Assembly: GCF_963676685.1 (NCBI RefSeq)
Contig: NC_092356.1
Location: 42,681,601-42,745,600, forward strand
Reading direction: 5' to 3'
Origin: Mytilus edulis
Lineage: Eukaryota; Mollusca; Bivalvia; Mytilida; Mytilidae
Length of the DNA stretch: 64,000 nt
In this document: in pieces, positions 49,701-61,137 of the stretch
Numbering within the stretch: position 1 is the first letter of the stretch
How the letters are laid out: each line of letters opens with the position of its first letter
Translations under genes and position numbers: made by a program
Notes under the pieces: model-generated
What the model was told of the DNA's origin: nothing
The model's input: the letters and a program-made list of their open reading frames with translations, nothing else
Database searches by the model: none

Positions 49701-49928
49701 TTATGCATACCAAACCCTCACTCCAGTCCTCGTTTATTAATAAACAAAAATATCATTTTGATCTTTTTTAAGAATAAGATCATTTTGTTTATAAATAACT
49801 ATAGTTACTCTAAAAATATTGTGTTGAAGACAGTATTTTGACCTATAATGGTTTACTTTTACAGACTATCATGACTTGGATGAAGAGTTTCCCCATCGGC
49901 ACTCAGACCACATCTTCTTATATCTATT
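46729..49928. repeat. Segmental triplication, copy A
   Basis: It starts at GAAAACAATAATTTGTACAAATC and ends at CCACATCTTCTTATATCTATTAA. Landmarks shared with copies B and C: CCCACAAAGAGATGCAGG, AATAAGTGTGGTACAAAAAG, TTTTTCTGTTGTCGAGTTGT, ACACAAACTTTCGTTACCATC and GTACAGTCTCTGATCAAGTAGG. Minus-strand frames in the shared part are not conserved to a common stop, so no gene is called. 49380-49700 contains the common interspersed repeat. Confidence 0.85.
48532..48628 (-). repeat. tRNA-like (SINE-head) sequence, copy A
   Basis: Minus-strand text has AAGTAGTCAAACTACTG near the 5' side and GCAGGTGCGCTCGACTC as a degraded B box. Equivalent segments lie at 51353-51450 and 55432-55520 in the other duplicated copies. 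The arms do not form a clean cloverleaf. Confidence 0.35.
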
Positions 49929-50324
49929 AACTATAGAATCATGTATCAAGGACTATAGAAAACAATAATGTGTACAAATCAAAAGAAAAGTATAAAAGTA
50001 TTCCATATTTTAAATTTTATAAAATCATCACCTTTATTCCCAATATGTATTTAAATTAACCCCACAAAGAGACACAGGATTGTTAATATCTCTTTTAAAC
50101 CTTTACTATGATGTGACAAAAGAGCTTTGAATAAGTGTGGTACAAAAAGAAAATATCTAGTAAAGAGAGTTCTTTGACCTTCTAATAAGTAATTTTGAAC
50201 TGAACATTCAACTATGATACTGATACTGGACATTCCTAAGCACTGACATAACTCATAATCAAGAAATTATTCTCAAGATATCTTTAGTTTTATTTTGTAC
50301 GCCTTTTGGTTGTTTTCTCAGTAG

Positions 50325-50597
50325 GGTATTGGTGACAGAGCGGTCTAAGTAGGCAAGAGAAAATAGTAGTTACTACCGTAATCATTATCCAGTCAATTCT
50401 GAGGTTGTGAGTTCGAACCCAGCTCGTGCGGGTGCACTCGAATCCAATCTTAATTGACTACGATTGTCAGTTTTCCTATCGAAGGTCGGAGGTTTTCTCC
50501 GGGCACTCCGGCTTCCTCCACCAATAAAAACTGGCCGACACGAAATAGCCTAAATGCGGTGATTAAAAGTGGCGTTTAAACACCAACAATCAATCAA
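50325..50597 (+). mobile_element. tRNA-derived SINE, Meta-domain-like
   Basis: The tRNA-like head ends in a B box GTTCGAACCC (50411-50420). A conserved central part follows, GGTTTTCTCCGGGCACTCCGG then CTTCCTCCACC. The tail reads AGTGGCGTTTAAACACCAAC and ends in (CAAT)n. The central CTCCGGG-x-ACTCCGGCTTCC text fits the Meta-domain known from mollusc SINEs. It interrupts a sequence that is continuous in copy A (CTCAGTAATGTATTG, about 47115), so it arrived after the duplication. The short GTA on both sides may be part of the target duplication. Confidence 0.8.
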
Positions 50598-51352
50598 TCC
50601 GTAACGTATTGAACTCAGAAAACTATCAATATAGTACACATATGTTTTTGTGTAACCCATTAAAAATATTTCTCTGTTTATATTATATACATAATTGTGA
50701 TGTTTGTCTACTTATATGCTTATTGCTGTGGTCTGTTGTGGTTTACAATCTTATAATTGAGATGATTGTATTGATATTCATATATGGTTATCAAAATTAG
50801 TGTGTCAACGATAAAAATCATTGTGATAAATTACTTTGCTTTGCATGGAACATTTAATTTGAATAACAAATATCTAATCTTTAAGTTATCTTATCTCATA
50901 CCACAAGTCCCCTCATATTCATAATACCAGACCAGTAACGATCAGTTACAAATATTAAGAAATCAGAGGCAGTAACCCCAACTGACACAACCTATCGGTA
51001 ATTAAAAAAATTTGACAACTGAAGAGAAGAAATAACCGTAGTTTTTACTTGTGAATTAAACAAAAAGTCATATTAAACAGATTTTTTTAATCGCACATGT
51101 CAATTTTGGCATAGGATTTTTCTATTGTCGAGTTGTCTTTCTTTGGATGTCAGTGACATTAATAGCCTCCATTGATTTGATTTCAGACCCCTCCCCCTGA
51201 CACGCCATGAAATAAATGTGCCTTCGATGATTGGTTGGTGTTAAAATGCCACTTTCAGCACTATTGCGCTATTTCGTTGAGGTTATATTTATTAGTGGAG
51301 GAAACCGGACTGTCCAGAGAGAACTAACGGCATTTGAAAACTGATTATGATT

Positions 51353-51450
51353 GGATTCGAGCGCACCTGCAACATGCGAGACTTGGACCAACGACGTCAT
51401 TGTTGACAAGCTGGTGATACAGTAGTTTAACTACTTAAACCACTCGGTAA
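51353..51450 (-). repeat. tRNA-like (SINE-head) sequence, copy B
   Basis: Minus strand reads ACCGAGTGGTTTAAGTAGTT near the start and GGTGCGCTCGAATCC at the B-box position. It is the best preserved of the three copies, but spacing and arms do not match a functional tRNA. Confidence 0.4.
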
Positions 51451-53004
51451 CTTTCATTAAAGAAGTTCCAAGGGAAAGACATATTCCGGAATCTTTTTTC
51501 TTAAAGTCATATGAAACGAGTGACTGGTGTAAAATAATGTTTATCAAATTCTTGAACCAATGCATGTGTACATTATAAACTTAGTCTTCTGTGGACGATT
51601 TTATCATTTGTTACGCAAACATATCGTATAATCGTAATTTGTTTTCTTTCTGTCTGTTATGATGTGAAAATATGTCAGCTCATTTATTGTCGCGATTTGA
51701 AGCCGACAGGAACAGTGATATGGCATTGTTTATACCAAAGTTTCAAAAGGATTATATAAGGCGCAACAAAAATACGTTGACAGGCATTCCTTACGGGGGT
51801 TTTCGTTATCATTCCGCCATCTTAATTTCTTTGTGGATTCTTGATAACACAAACTTTCGTTACCATCATCATTATTCTTGTTTTGTTTTATAAAGTTCCC
51901 GGATCTTTAATATAAAATCAAGAAAAAGTATTTCATGTGTGTAATGGACAAACATTACAGTATTTGCCCCTTACGGAATACATGGTATAGACTATTTGTT
52001 CCAACATGAACAGTTAAATGGCATTGTTTATACCAAAGTTTCAAGGGGGTATTCTATAAGGCGGAACAAAAATACGTTGACAGACATTCCTTACGGATGT
52101 TTTCGTTCCACCATCTTAATTTCTTTGTGGATTCTAGATAACACAAACTTTCGTTACCATCAGCATTATTAATGGTTTTTTTATAAAGTTCCCGGATCTT
52201 ATATATAAAATCAACAAAAAGAATTTCATGTGTGTAATGGACAATATTTGCCTTGGCATTATGGAGAATCACAATTCGATACATGTAGTTAACTTAGTTT
52301 GGATCCATAATCAATAAGATACAGTAGAAATTTCTTTAAAACGAAAAATGGTCAACCATAAACTTCTCTTTAAACCGAACACCTATTATTTCGTACATCA
52401 TCAAACTAACAGAGCGGAGCTCTTAGACTGGATGGCGGACCAATTTAGTTCTCCAATCTAACAGTACAGTCTCTGATCAAGTAGGCCGTTTGTTTTTCTG
52501 TGCTATGACCGTTTGTTTTTCCGTTTGAATGGTTTTACAATAGTATTGGTTCAACTTATATATATAACAAGTAACGTATTAAGGAAAATATAAACATTTT
52601 ACACTATAGTTTTAGGTAAGGGTGAAGGTTGGTTTCTTTTAAAATGTTTCAATCCACTGCATTTGTTTGCACCTGTCCTAAGTCAGGAACCTGATTTCAG
52701 TGGTTGTCGTTTGTTAATGTGATTCATAAATATTTCTCGTTTCTCGTTTTTCATATAGATTATACCGTTGGTTTTCCCGTTTGAATGGTTTTACAATAGT
52801 AATTTTTTGGGCCCTTTATAGCTTGTTGTTCGTTGTGAGCCAAAGCTCCGTGTTGAGGACTTTGACCTATAATGGTTTAGTTTTCAAATTATGACTTGGA
52901 TGAAGAGTTGTCTGATTGGCACTCATACCACATCTTCTCATATCTATTAAATATAGAATCATGTAGCAAGACCTATAGACAATGATAGAAAACAATAATG
53001 CGTA

Positions 53005-54050
53005 TGTTCCGGACCATATGAGTATTTGGACCATACGCGTATGGTCATGACCATATGCGTATACTCATATGGTCCGACCATACGCGTATGGTCCTACCGT
53101 ACGCGTATGGTCGGACCATATGAGTATAATACTCGTTTGGTTATTAACGGGTCGGACCATATGAGTATTTGGACCATATAGGTATATTTATTTTTCCAAA
53201 TTACATTATAAACGTTTCAATAATACAAGAACTTTATCTAAAAAAAACAGTGATGGTTTAAAACATGACAATTTTTTAATTTTATAATAAAAAAAACTAC
53301 GTAAAAATTTAATATTGATGCCATAGTTAGTTTTCATCGCTAGTTACATTAGTGCATGTAGGCTTGGATGACATTCACTTCCACACGGTATCATAGCTTT
53401 TTTGCATTTGCAAGTTTTGTGCACGATCTTTTTCATTTACACATTTTGTTTGCGAGTGAAAAACAAGCCTTTTTTGCAGCTGCGTACAGTGATACCGCGG
53501 TCTTTGGCAATTCTGATGTCTACAGTGTTTTTAAGAAGCTCTAGATCTCAAATATCGTAAAATGGTTGACTGCAATACACCATCTTCACAACACAACTTA
53601 AATAAACTAATAGTATGCTACTTTCCAGTGACTTCTTATGTAACAGTTCATTAAGAAATTTTTGGAATTTAATTTTTTAGTCGACATATTGCCATTTACT
53701 CGTAATAACAAATCGGTTATGACCATCGGTAATGACCATCGGTATAAAATGTGTTTACTTTAAATTTGACAGTTAAGTAAAATTAACAATGTGAAACTTC
53801 TTATTTTTATTTAGCTTATCTTTTTATTATAATATAACGATAAAATTACCTATATGATAGCGTCTTTTGAATGAACGGTCATACCATATGAAGAGTTTAG
53901 AAGTATTAAAAGTAAACTGTAACAGAGTGTTAATTACCCCGACCATACGCGTATGGTCCGACCATACGCGTATGGTCCGACCATATGAGTATATACCCAT
54001 ATGGTCATGACCATACGCGTATGGTCCAAATACTCATATGGTCTGGAACA
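53005..54050. mobile_element. 1046-bp non-autonomous element with palindrome-array inverted ends
   Basis: The ends are TGTTCCGGACCATATGAG and, inward from the right, TGTTCCAGACCATATGAG. The inverted ends run about 110 bp (53005-53114 and 53937-54050) with few mismatches. They are built from short palindromes: ACCATACGCGTATGGT, a perfect 16-bp palindrome, occurs twice on the left and three times on the right, plus variants ACCGTACGCGTATGGT and GACCATATG-n-CATATGGTC. The 820-bp centre is AT-rich and non-coding. Copies A and B show the empty site AATAATKTGTACAAATC; here the flanks are CGTA (53001-53004) and TGTA (54051-54054), fitting a 4-bp duplication. The superfamily is not recognised. Confidence 0.85.
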
Positions 54051-54447
54051 TGTACAAATCAACAGAAAAATTATAAAAGTATTCCAAATTTTGAATTATA
54101 TTAAATCATCACATTTATTCCCAATATGTATTTAAATTAATCCCACAAAGAGATGCAGTGTTGTTTATATCTCCTTTTAATCTTTACTATGATGTGACAA
54201 AAGAGCTTTGAATAAGTGTGGTACAAAAAGAAAATATTAAGTATAGAGAGTTCTTTGGCCTTCTAATTGCACTGAACATTCAACTGTGATACTGATACTG
54301 GACATTCCAAATCACTGACATAACTCATAATTAAGAGAATATTCTCAAGATATCTTCAGTTTATTTTACGTCTTTGAGTCTCAGAAAAATATCAATATAG
54401 TAAAGAATGATATGTTAATATGAACCCGTTAAGTATAACAATTTGTG

Positions 54448-55146
54448 TTTTAAAGGGACACTAGCTACAAGATACCTGAAACATAATAAATTCTGTTTTT
54501 TGTTTGTTCAAGCATTAATAAAGGTGAAATAGTGACATAATAATTCGCTTTTAGCAGTTCAATTTCGTCAAAATAAGCTAAGAAACACCGATGATGAATT
54601 ATTCACTTGCAAGTGGATAATTCGACCTCATTGAATCCGTATTCATGTGTACTTCAATTTAACCTAAGGCTGGATTACACATGATTGATGCGTGTTCGGT
54701 TATTAAAAGAAATGAATGTTAACATTAAAAGTGAAGCAAAGGTAAATCATATGATTGACTTATTCAATCCACAAAAAAATCATTCTTATACAGGTAAATT
54801 CGATAAATAGCAAGTTTTTTAGCGTTAAACCTGAAATCTAATAGACATAGAATAATCGATTTGCACGAGGACCATGTCTATTAATATATATATTCATATT
54901 TATATCGTGTTATGCGACCGTCGGTAGGTTCTGGGGTCATCTCGATATCTAATTAAATGGTGTCTAGACCGAAATACACAAGAAATTCTGATATATGATT
55001 ATTATCTAGAATGTGCACTGTTAACTGTTTATTTAAAACTTATTATAAGACTAAGTTTGATATATGTTTTAGTATGTTATGAATCAAATATGAGAATTTG
55101 ATTCTAATCGGTGAATATGATTTTGACAGTCAATGCTCCTTTAAAA
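54448..55146 (-). mobile_element. MITE with AAAGGGNCACTAGCT ends, copy 2
   Basis: The left end is TTTTAAAGGGACACTAGCT and the right end read inward is TTTAAAGGAGCATTGACTGTC. The body matches 23424-24101 in the opposite orientation along its length (GTGTATTTCGGTCTAGAC, CCACTTGCAAGTGAATAA). TTTAAA on both sides suggests a TTAA or TTTAAA target. Confidence 0.65.
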
Positions 55147-55431
55147 ACATTATACAGCAATGTTTATTTATTGCTCAATGTCAGGTTATTTTGGCAGAAG
55201 ATTTTTCTGTTTTCGAGTTGTCTTTCTTATGTTTCGTCACTTAGACATCGATAGCCTCCTTTAATTTGACACCAAAAGCCTGCCCTTGACACGTCATGAA
55301 ATAGAGGTTTCTTTATTGGCTGATTGATGTTTAAGCCACTTTCAACACTATTGTTCTTTTTTTCGAAGTGAACACTTTTTATTAATGGAACTATCGATAT
55401 CCGAAAACTGTCAATATAAGTCATTTCAAAT

Positions 55432-55520
55432 TGTCGTCGAGCACGAGGATTCGGACTCATACTACCAGTATTGACAGGCATAAGACAAATAGTTTGACTA
55501 CTTCAACCTCTCGGCCACCT
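55432..55520 (-). repeat. tRNA-like (SINE-head) sequence, copy C
   Basis: Minus strand reads GGTGGCCGAGAGGTTGAAGT, resembling the 5' part of a Ser/Leu-type tRNA, then AGTCCGAATCCTCGTG. The B box is changed compared with copy B. Probably inert. Confidence 0.35.
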
Positions 55521-56384
55521 TCTAATAGAAGTTCTAAGGGGAAGAACTATTCTTTCATATTATGTCGTCTGGAACTTTGAATGGAATAGATCCTAGATAA
55601 CAGAACATTCGTTACCATCAACTTTAGTTACGTGTTTTTTTTATAAAGTTCCCGGTTCATTTATACAAAAACAATAGTTAGAGTTACATGTGTGTAAATA
55701 TAGACAATATTTGCCTTGAAATAATGAAGACTCACAATTCGAAAACTAATTTCGTTTGGGACAATTATCTTTAATATATAACCCGAATCGTCTTTGAAAC
55801 AAAACAAAAAAATGGTTATCACTAGACTTCTCTTTAAACTGAACATTTTGTTGTTTCGCTAATCGCCACAATAACGGAACGGAGCTTATAAATGGAATTG
55901 CAGACCAGTTAAGTCATCTCCCATCTGGCAGTACAGTCTTTGAAAAAGTAGGCCGTCAACTTAACTGTGGAATGTATAGATATGCAGCCACAACAGCATA
56001 GGATGGTTAGATCTTGGTGTAGAGCTGAAAACATGTGTTGTTTGATAATTGTTTGTTTGTATTTATTTCTGTATCTAGTTCATTTAGAGACAGTCTGATA
56101 CTAGTGGTTGATTTGGTCTGTTATATTGTTAAGCATTTCCTTATTTATATATTTACACCCTTTAATTTGATGAATGTACTACGTATTGCAGTCTGTCAGT
56201 TTGTTTCTGTCATGAATATAAACGAAAAACTACCGCTGGTCTTTGACAAGCAACACGCAATCCTAGGCAACGCTTCTTCTGGTAAAGCAGTGAACAGATG
56301 ATTCTGATTGTTTCTAAGAGAGATTTTGATTGGTCTTTTTTGTATACAAAATACCCAAAATAATAGGTGAAATTGTCCAAATAG

Positions 56385-56565
56385 TTATCAAAGGTAGCAT
56401 GTTTATAATTTAATACGACAGACGCACGTTTCGTCTACATAAGACTCATCAATGTCGCTCGGATCAAAATTGTTGTAAAGTCAATCAAGTACAAAGTTGA
56501 AGAGCATTTTGGACCCAAAATTTCCAAAAGTTGTGAAAAATACGGATAAGATAATCTATTCATGG
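56385..56565 (+). repeat. SINE-like repeat (copy also at 21750-21910)
   Basis: GTTTATAATTTAATACGACA, GACGCACGTTTCGTCTAC, ATAAGACTCATCAATG, AAGTTGAAGAGCATTTTGGA and AAAAGTTGTGAAAAATACGG align with 21750-21910 in the same order. An inverted diverged form lies at about 15230-15380. Confidence 0.65.
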
Positions 56566-59050
56566 AATAAGAAAATCCTTAATTTTTCGAGAAATTCATA
56601 TCTTTGTAAACCGGAAATTCATATTTTAAAAATGACCATATAAATGATATTCATGTCTACACTTCGGTGTTGACATGCCAAAAGAAAGGGGAACAACAGT
56701 TGCATTGTGTTATAAAATTTGGCATAAAGACTATGCCCATAAGCAAAAAAAAGACGATACGAAAATAATCATAGCGCAATCCTGTTAGTTCAGAAATTAT
56801 AGCGATTTTCGCAGAATGAACAAAATGCGAGATTGATTATAACGATTTGGATAAAACTGCATACAGATAAAGGTATAAGATATTATAATGAAAGTTCTTA
56901 CTATTGAGGTTCTCATCCAGTCCCATTATTAGCATCAATAAAATCATCACTATAATTTCTGAGTTTACACTAAAACAACAAAGATAAAAAAAAATGGCAT
57001 AAATTCATGTTCCGGAGGATTCGTTATTGGAACCCAATCAGAACAGTTTGACACTTTACCTGTTATGCCTGTTTTGTTCACAAATCGTTGTCAATATAAT
57101 GGAGTTTTATGTTGTATTTGATTTAACCTTCTATCAGGTTCGAAACGAGCGCCACTTGCGAGCCTTTAAGTTATGCAGACGAAATGCATACGGCATACGG
57201 AATTATAAGACTGGTACAATATATTTTATGAATGTTTACTCAGCTACCATTTATTTTATGTGCACAACAACCCCTTTTAAACGAGTTCGATTACTTTCAT
57301 ACATCATAGAAACCTATTGAAAGCTTAACACATACAGTTGTGTTAAACATCTACTTCATAAATAAAATATGTGGCCCTTATGTGATGAAAGATGTCACAT
57401 ACGACACTTTAAGTTTCCTTGTTGCTAAACTTAAATTTGCATCAGCAAAAAAAAAACCATCTAAAAAACAAAATAAACATTGGTATAAGGTGATTTCAGT
57501 AACCTTGAACCAGTTGATGGAAATCATTTCTAACTAAATTTATGTATCAAGTGAAAAAATAAACGCTTTTTTTTGTAGATTCAAGTAACTTAATATGAAC
57601 CAGACGTATCTCCTGATTTGAGTAATCTAACAGAATATGTTATTGAAACCATACATTTTCATGTTCAAGGCGTTATCTGAAAAACTAACAATTTAAGTTC
57701 AAGGAATGCATATTGTAAAGATTTATATTATTTTCTACTTCTAATTTTCGTGTGATTTGAATATAAAATAATTATGAATGACAAATACATACATATATGA
57801 TTTATTTATTTAGGTAAGACGGTTTCAGACAAAAACACACGTTTCTAAGTTACCTTCGAGTTATCCGAAATATACATCGGAACTATAAACAACTGTCATC
57901 CTGTACAGGTTGGTCTTTAGTTAGCTATACACTTTAAACCAGGTTAAATACATATTTTCATCGTGAAATACATGCACCAAGTCAGGAATATGACAGTGTT
58001 CCAGTCGGTAGAATATAGTCTAGCGTTTGATTTTATCATGATTTATGGACTTCTACTGTTTGATTATATCTTAGAGAGACATACTTAAATTAGGCTCAAC
58101 CATTGCGTTAATTTCAGTCAGTAATAAAATAGTTATAATAAAGGCATAAAAACGTGCTAATCAAAGACGATTTTAATCTATTCTCCTAACAAGTGTGTAA
58201 CAAGTTTGACATTGGAACTTAAGGATGTTCGCTACTCTCTTTAAAAATAACAAGCTTTTTAAAAGACTGTTATAAATTGAAAGTATATAGATAAAGAAAC
58301 TTAATAAGCAGAAAAAAGTGGAGGGTCCGTGTGCTTGTTTTCGAGATATAAGCTGTTGAAAATTTGGCGGGAAATAATTCTCTCTAGATTTTTCTTTTAC
58401 TTAACATTGACACCTTTTTTGTTTAAAAAACTATGAAAAAATAACAAGGATTTCATGAGATTTTCAAATATGGCTTTTTAAATAATATGTAATAAAAATA
58501 TGAAAAGAAAAGTATGGGTTAGTGGGCAATTTGTTTTAATGGTAATACATGGATAAAACCAGGGGATTCCGAAAATCGGGCAAAAATTCAAAAAGTAGAG
58601 GAGCAAACATCCTTAAGCAAACAAAATCAAAACAGATATTTATCAACTTGACTAAAATTAAGTTGGCTCGTTTAATTTTTATAAAATTTTGACAAAATAT
58701 TTGCTTTGACCCTTTGAAAAAAAAAAAAAAAAAATTCAAAAAGCTTGAACCAATCACTTTCTCAGTAAAAATGGTTGGATATATAGCAATTTGACAAACA
58801 CTAGTTTTGATCATTTAGAAGCTTAATATTTCCTTAAAAATACAACGTGATTAAAACGTTTAGCTAATTTTACAGAGTTATCTCCCTGTAGTGTTAGGTA
58901 TGATAGGTACCACCTTAAGCCAAAAGAACTTCCACCAGGAAGAATGACAAATCGTTGTATTATCACCGGCGATAAGGAGGTTTCCAGATGCAATTGAGCC
59001 ATTAAAAATCAAATACCTTGTAGCTTACACTACACAGATGTACTAGCATC
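56566..59050. other. No recognised gene
   Basis: AT-rich with frames up to about 97 codons (57027-57320) lacking family match or splice partners. The start of that frame overlaps a repeated phrase (CACAAATCGTTGTCAATATA) also seen near 9300. Confidence 0.35.
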
Positions 59051-59131
59051 ATATTTCACTTCATTGATAAAAACACAATATTTTGTAGTTTTAGACGATT
59101 TATAATTACACAATTTATACACAGTTTACTG

Positions 59132-59905
59132 TTATTCCCACATATGCCCCATATATTGGATTCCAACAGGATTAGGATAAAGTTCTCTAACAAGTTCCAA
59201 AACACACTCCGGCATAATTTTCCACTGGTGCATAACAACCCATTCGCAACCTCCAACTCTTTTCTTTTTATCCAAATACTATGGAAGTAACCATCCATAC
59301 ATATTGTTTATACATTTCCAAAATCTTCTGTATATCCTTATTCGTATCTGGTGGTTTGCATTTGAGGGTGGTTGACTATTTCCTACCCATGGAGTTGTAA
59401 TGTTTGAGGTAGCAACACATGGACTGATGAAACAATAAGGACATTGTCCTTCTGGTAATTCAATGTCCTCATGAACTGGATCTGGATCTCCATTGTCACC
59501 AATGTCATCTCTGTCACCACTTTCATCCTGAATATTTCTTTGACCTGAAGCAGTACTTCCTCTTTCATCCTTTTTAGACCTATTTCTCTTTATAAATTTC
59601 TTTTCTAAAATAAAATTGCAGTCATAAATAATAAAATACATATAAATATTATGATATGCATTCTGTACATTTATATTTGTCATATTAATATTATAATAAT
59701 ACAATAACATAATTCAATTTAAAAGATAAATTAATATTCGAATTTACAGAATAATGTTTTATTGAAATATTTATAAAGTAAATGAGAAAAAAAATATATA
59801 CTTACCAACAATACATGATGTCATTTTGTGCTCTTTCAAAAATATCATCAATTTATCCCTTTCCTCTTCATTTACTTTCAAAACCATTTCACATCTTTTT
59901 TCCAT
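59132..59905 (-). pseudogene. Conserved Cys-rich multi-copy family gene with an in-frame stop
   Basis: Exon 1 is 59905-59806 (MEKRCEMVLKVNEEERDKLM, then ending CIV; donor GTAAG). Exon 2 is from 59604 (acceptor TTTTAG), phase 1 on both sides. After an acidic linker comes LPEGQCPYCFISPCVAT, with a C-x2-C-x4-C set, then RIRIYRRFWKCINNMYGWLLP. A TAG at 59281-59279 stops it. The same frame then continues YLDKKKRV, MHQWKIMPECVLELVRELYP and IQYMGHMWE to TAA at 59134-59132. That downstream pattern (IMPECVLELVR, YMGHMW) is, by recall, part of an uncharacterised multi-copy family of bivalves and cnidarians, so the stop looks like a recent nonsense change. Function is unknown. It is divergent from the 60172 gene. 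Confidence 0.65.
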
Positions 59906-60171
59906 CTTTGCTTTTGCGCTTTCCTCTTTTACATTTGACCTGGTCTAAGTCATGTGATTATATGTTTGAATTTGATTGGTCTAATAAACTTTGCGCCTAA
60001 TTTTTCAATTTGAAATCAAATCCGATTGAACCAGATCATTTATCAAAGTCATGTGATTTATAAACTTCGAATTTGATAGGTTTGCTCATTGATGTGCTTA
60101 TATTCTTTCAATTTAAAATCAAACACATTATTTAGTTCCTGTATACAGTAAGTTCCAAGATAGCTAGCAAT
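59906..60171. promoter_or_regulatory. Shared intergenic region between two divergent genes
   Basis: 266 bp separate the two start codons. Two related arms, AGTCATGTGATTATA...GAATTTGATTGGT (59948) and AGTCATGTGATTTATAAAC...GAATTTGATAGGT (60048), form a direct repeat of about 100 bp. ATTGG boxes are present. This may act as a two-way promoter (inference). Confidence 0.4.
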
Positions 60172-60534
60172 ATGGATATACTAAGTAATATTACAAATGT
60201 GGAGTATTTTAATAGAAAGAGACTTTCAAATGGAGAAGTGAAATCATACAAATATGTCAGAATACCTCGAAAATCCATTGACTACAATTTTGACAATGAC
60301 TCACAAAAGTTGGCATTTGATGAAAAATATGAAGGCCTAAAGAGGAAAATGAAAGTAAAATCTAATATGGACATTTTGAATATTTTAATGGACTTTTACA
60401 ATCAGAACTGTTCCACTCTAAAGCAGGAAGAAATAATAAATCCAATTGATAATAGTGGACAGGATGACCAAGACCTTTTTGTTTGCAGAAACTGTTTGAA
60501 CTGGTACGTCTATCACAGTGGTATGGTCCTCTAG
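60172..60534 (+). pseudogene. Unrecognised conserved-looking ORF, partner of the divergent gene; frameshifted
   Basis: Starts MDILSNITNVEYFNRKRLSN with a basic, Lys/Arg-rich N-terminus (VKSYKYVRIPRKS, EGLKRKMKVKSN) and runs 120 codons. The last part (after DLFVC, about 60485) looks out of frame. Another frame from AAACTGTTTGAACTGG reads KLFELVRLSQWYGPLEPAEM, then after one TGA HVARLVVKP and FWHSSSAL. So the true product probably continued and has been broken by a frameshift and a stop. A TTTGCAG at 60482-60488 could alternatively be a splice acceptor. No domain recognised. Confidence 0.45.
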
Positions 60535-60619
60535 AACCGGCCGAAATGACAAAAATTTGACACGTTGCAAGACTAGTTGTTAAACCAGTTAAAACCACAT
60601 GTTTCCCGATTTTCTGGCA

Positions 60620-61130
60620 TTCCTCATCGGCACTGATTTTATTTTTTTATTGAAAAAACAAAATACTGATCCCAAAATTTTGAATTGCAAAAACTTATGA
60701 AACACAAATAAGATGATTTCTTTCACACAATACTGTAAACTCTGAAAATAAAGATAAAATTACAAATTTAGATGCATAACTACGTGAACTAACTAAGATG
60801 TGATGATGCTCAAGGCCAAAATAATGATTTAATCAACAATTACCTAAACAATGGAAGACCAAATAAAAAACTGTCTAAGGACAAAGTTATGCAGGAGAGA
60901 CTCTTCTTATTTTTGCCATGAAATTTGAATAAAATCAACAAAAAAGAAACTTTCAAACATTTAGTGTGAAAACATTAAAAATTTTGAATTTACAGAATGA
61001 TGCATTGACATTAAACTTTAAAATAATTATTTTTTATCCAAAGAATGGACCTGCATTCTATACAGGTATACAGAGAGTTTATTCCTTATTATAACTTCAA
61101 AAGATAATTATGTGTAAAACACTCTATAGA
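60620..61130. other. No recognised feature
   Basis: AT-rich sequence downstream of the broken ORF. Confidence 0.4.
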
Positions 61131-61137
61131 ATTATCT

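Larger units (their letters stand above)
49929..52966. repeat. Segmental triplication, copy B
   Basis: It starts CTATAGAATCATGTATCAAG and ends at TTCTCATATCTATTAA. It differs from copy A by a SINE insertion (50325-50597) and by an internal direct duplication: 51765-51955 is repeated at 52060-52245 (AACAAAAATACGTTGACAG to TTTCATGTGTGTAATGGAC). Confidence 0.85.
52967..56000. repeat. Segmental triplication, copy C (interrupted)
   Basis: It starts ATATAGAATCATGTAGCAAG and is interrupted at 53005-54050 by a palindrome-ended element and at 54448-55146 by a MITE. Shared sequence resumes at TACAAATCAACAGAAAAAT (54053) and after 55147 (ACATTATACAGCAATG). It ends near TCTTTGAAAAAGTAGGCCG (about 55955). 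It lacks the interspersed repeat found at the ends of A and B. Confidence 0.8.

Noticed and set aside
50403..50420. Possible functional tRNA
   Set aside because: The B box belongs to a SINE head with Meta-domain-like body and CAAT tail; no complete cloverleaf.
48683..52284. Minus-strand frames with GNESLCYL-STKKLRW in copies A and B of the triplication
   Set aside because: Similarity between copies is only that of the duplicated DNA; ends and frames differ, copy C does not keep it, and no domain is seen.
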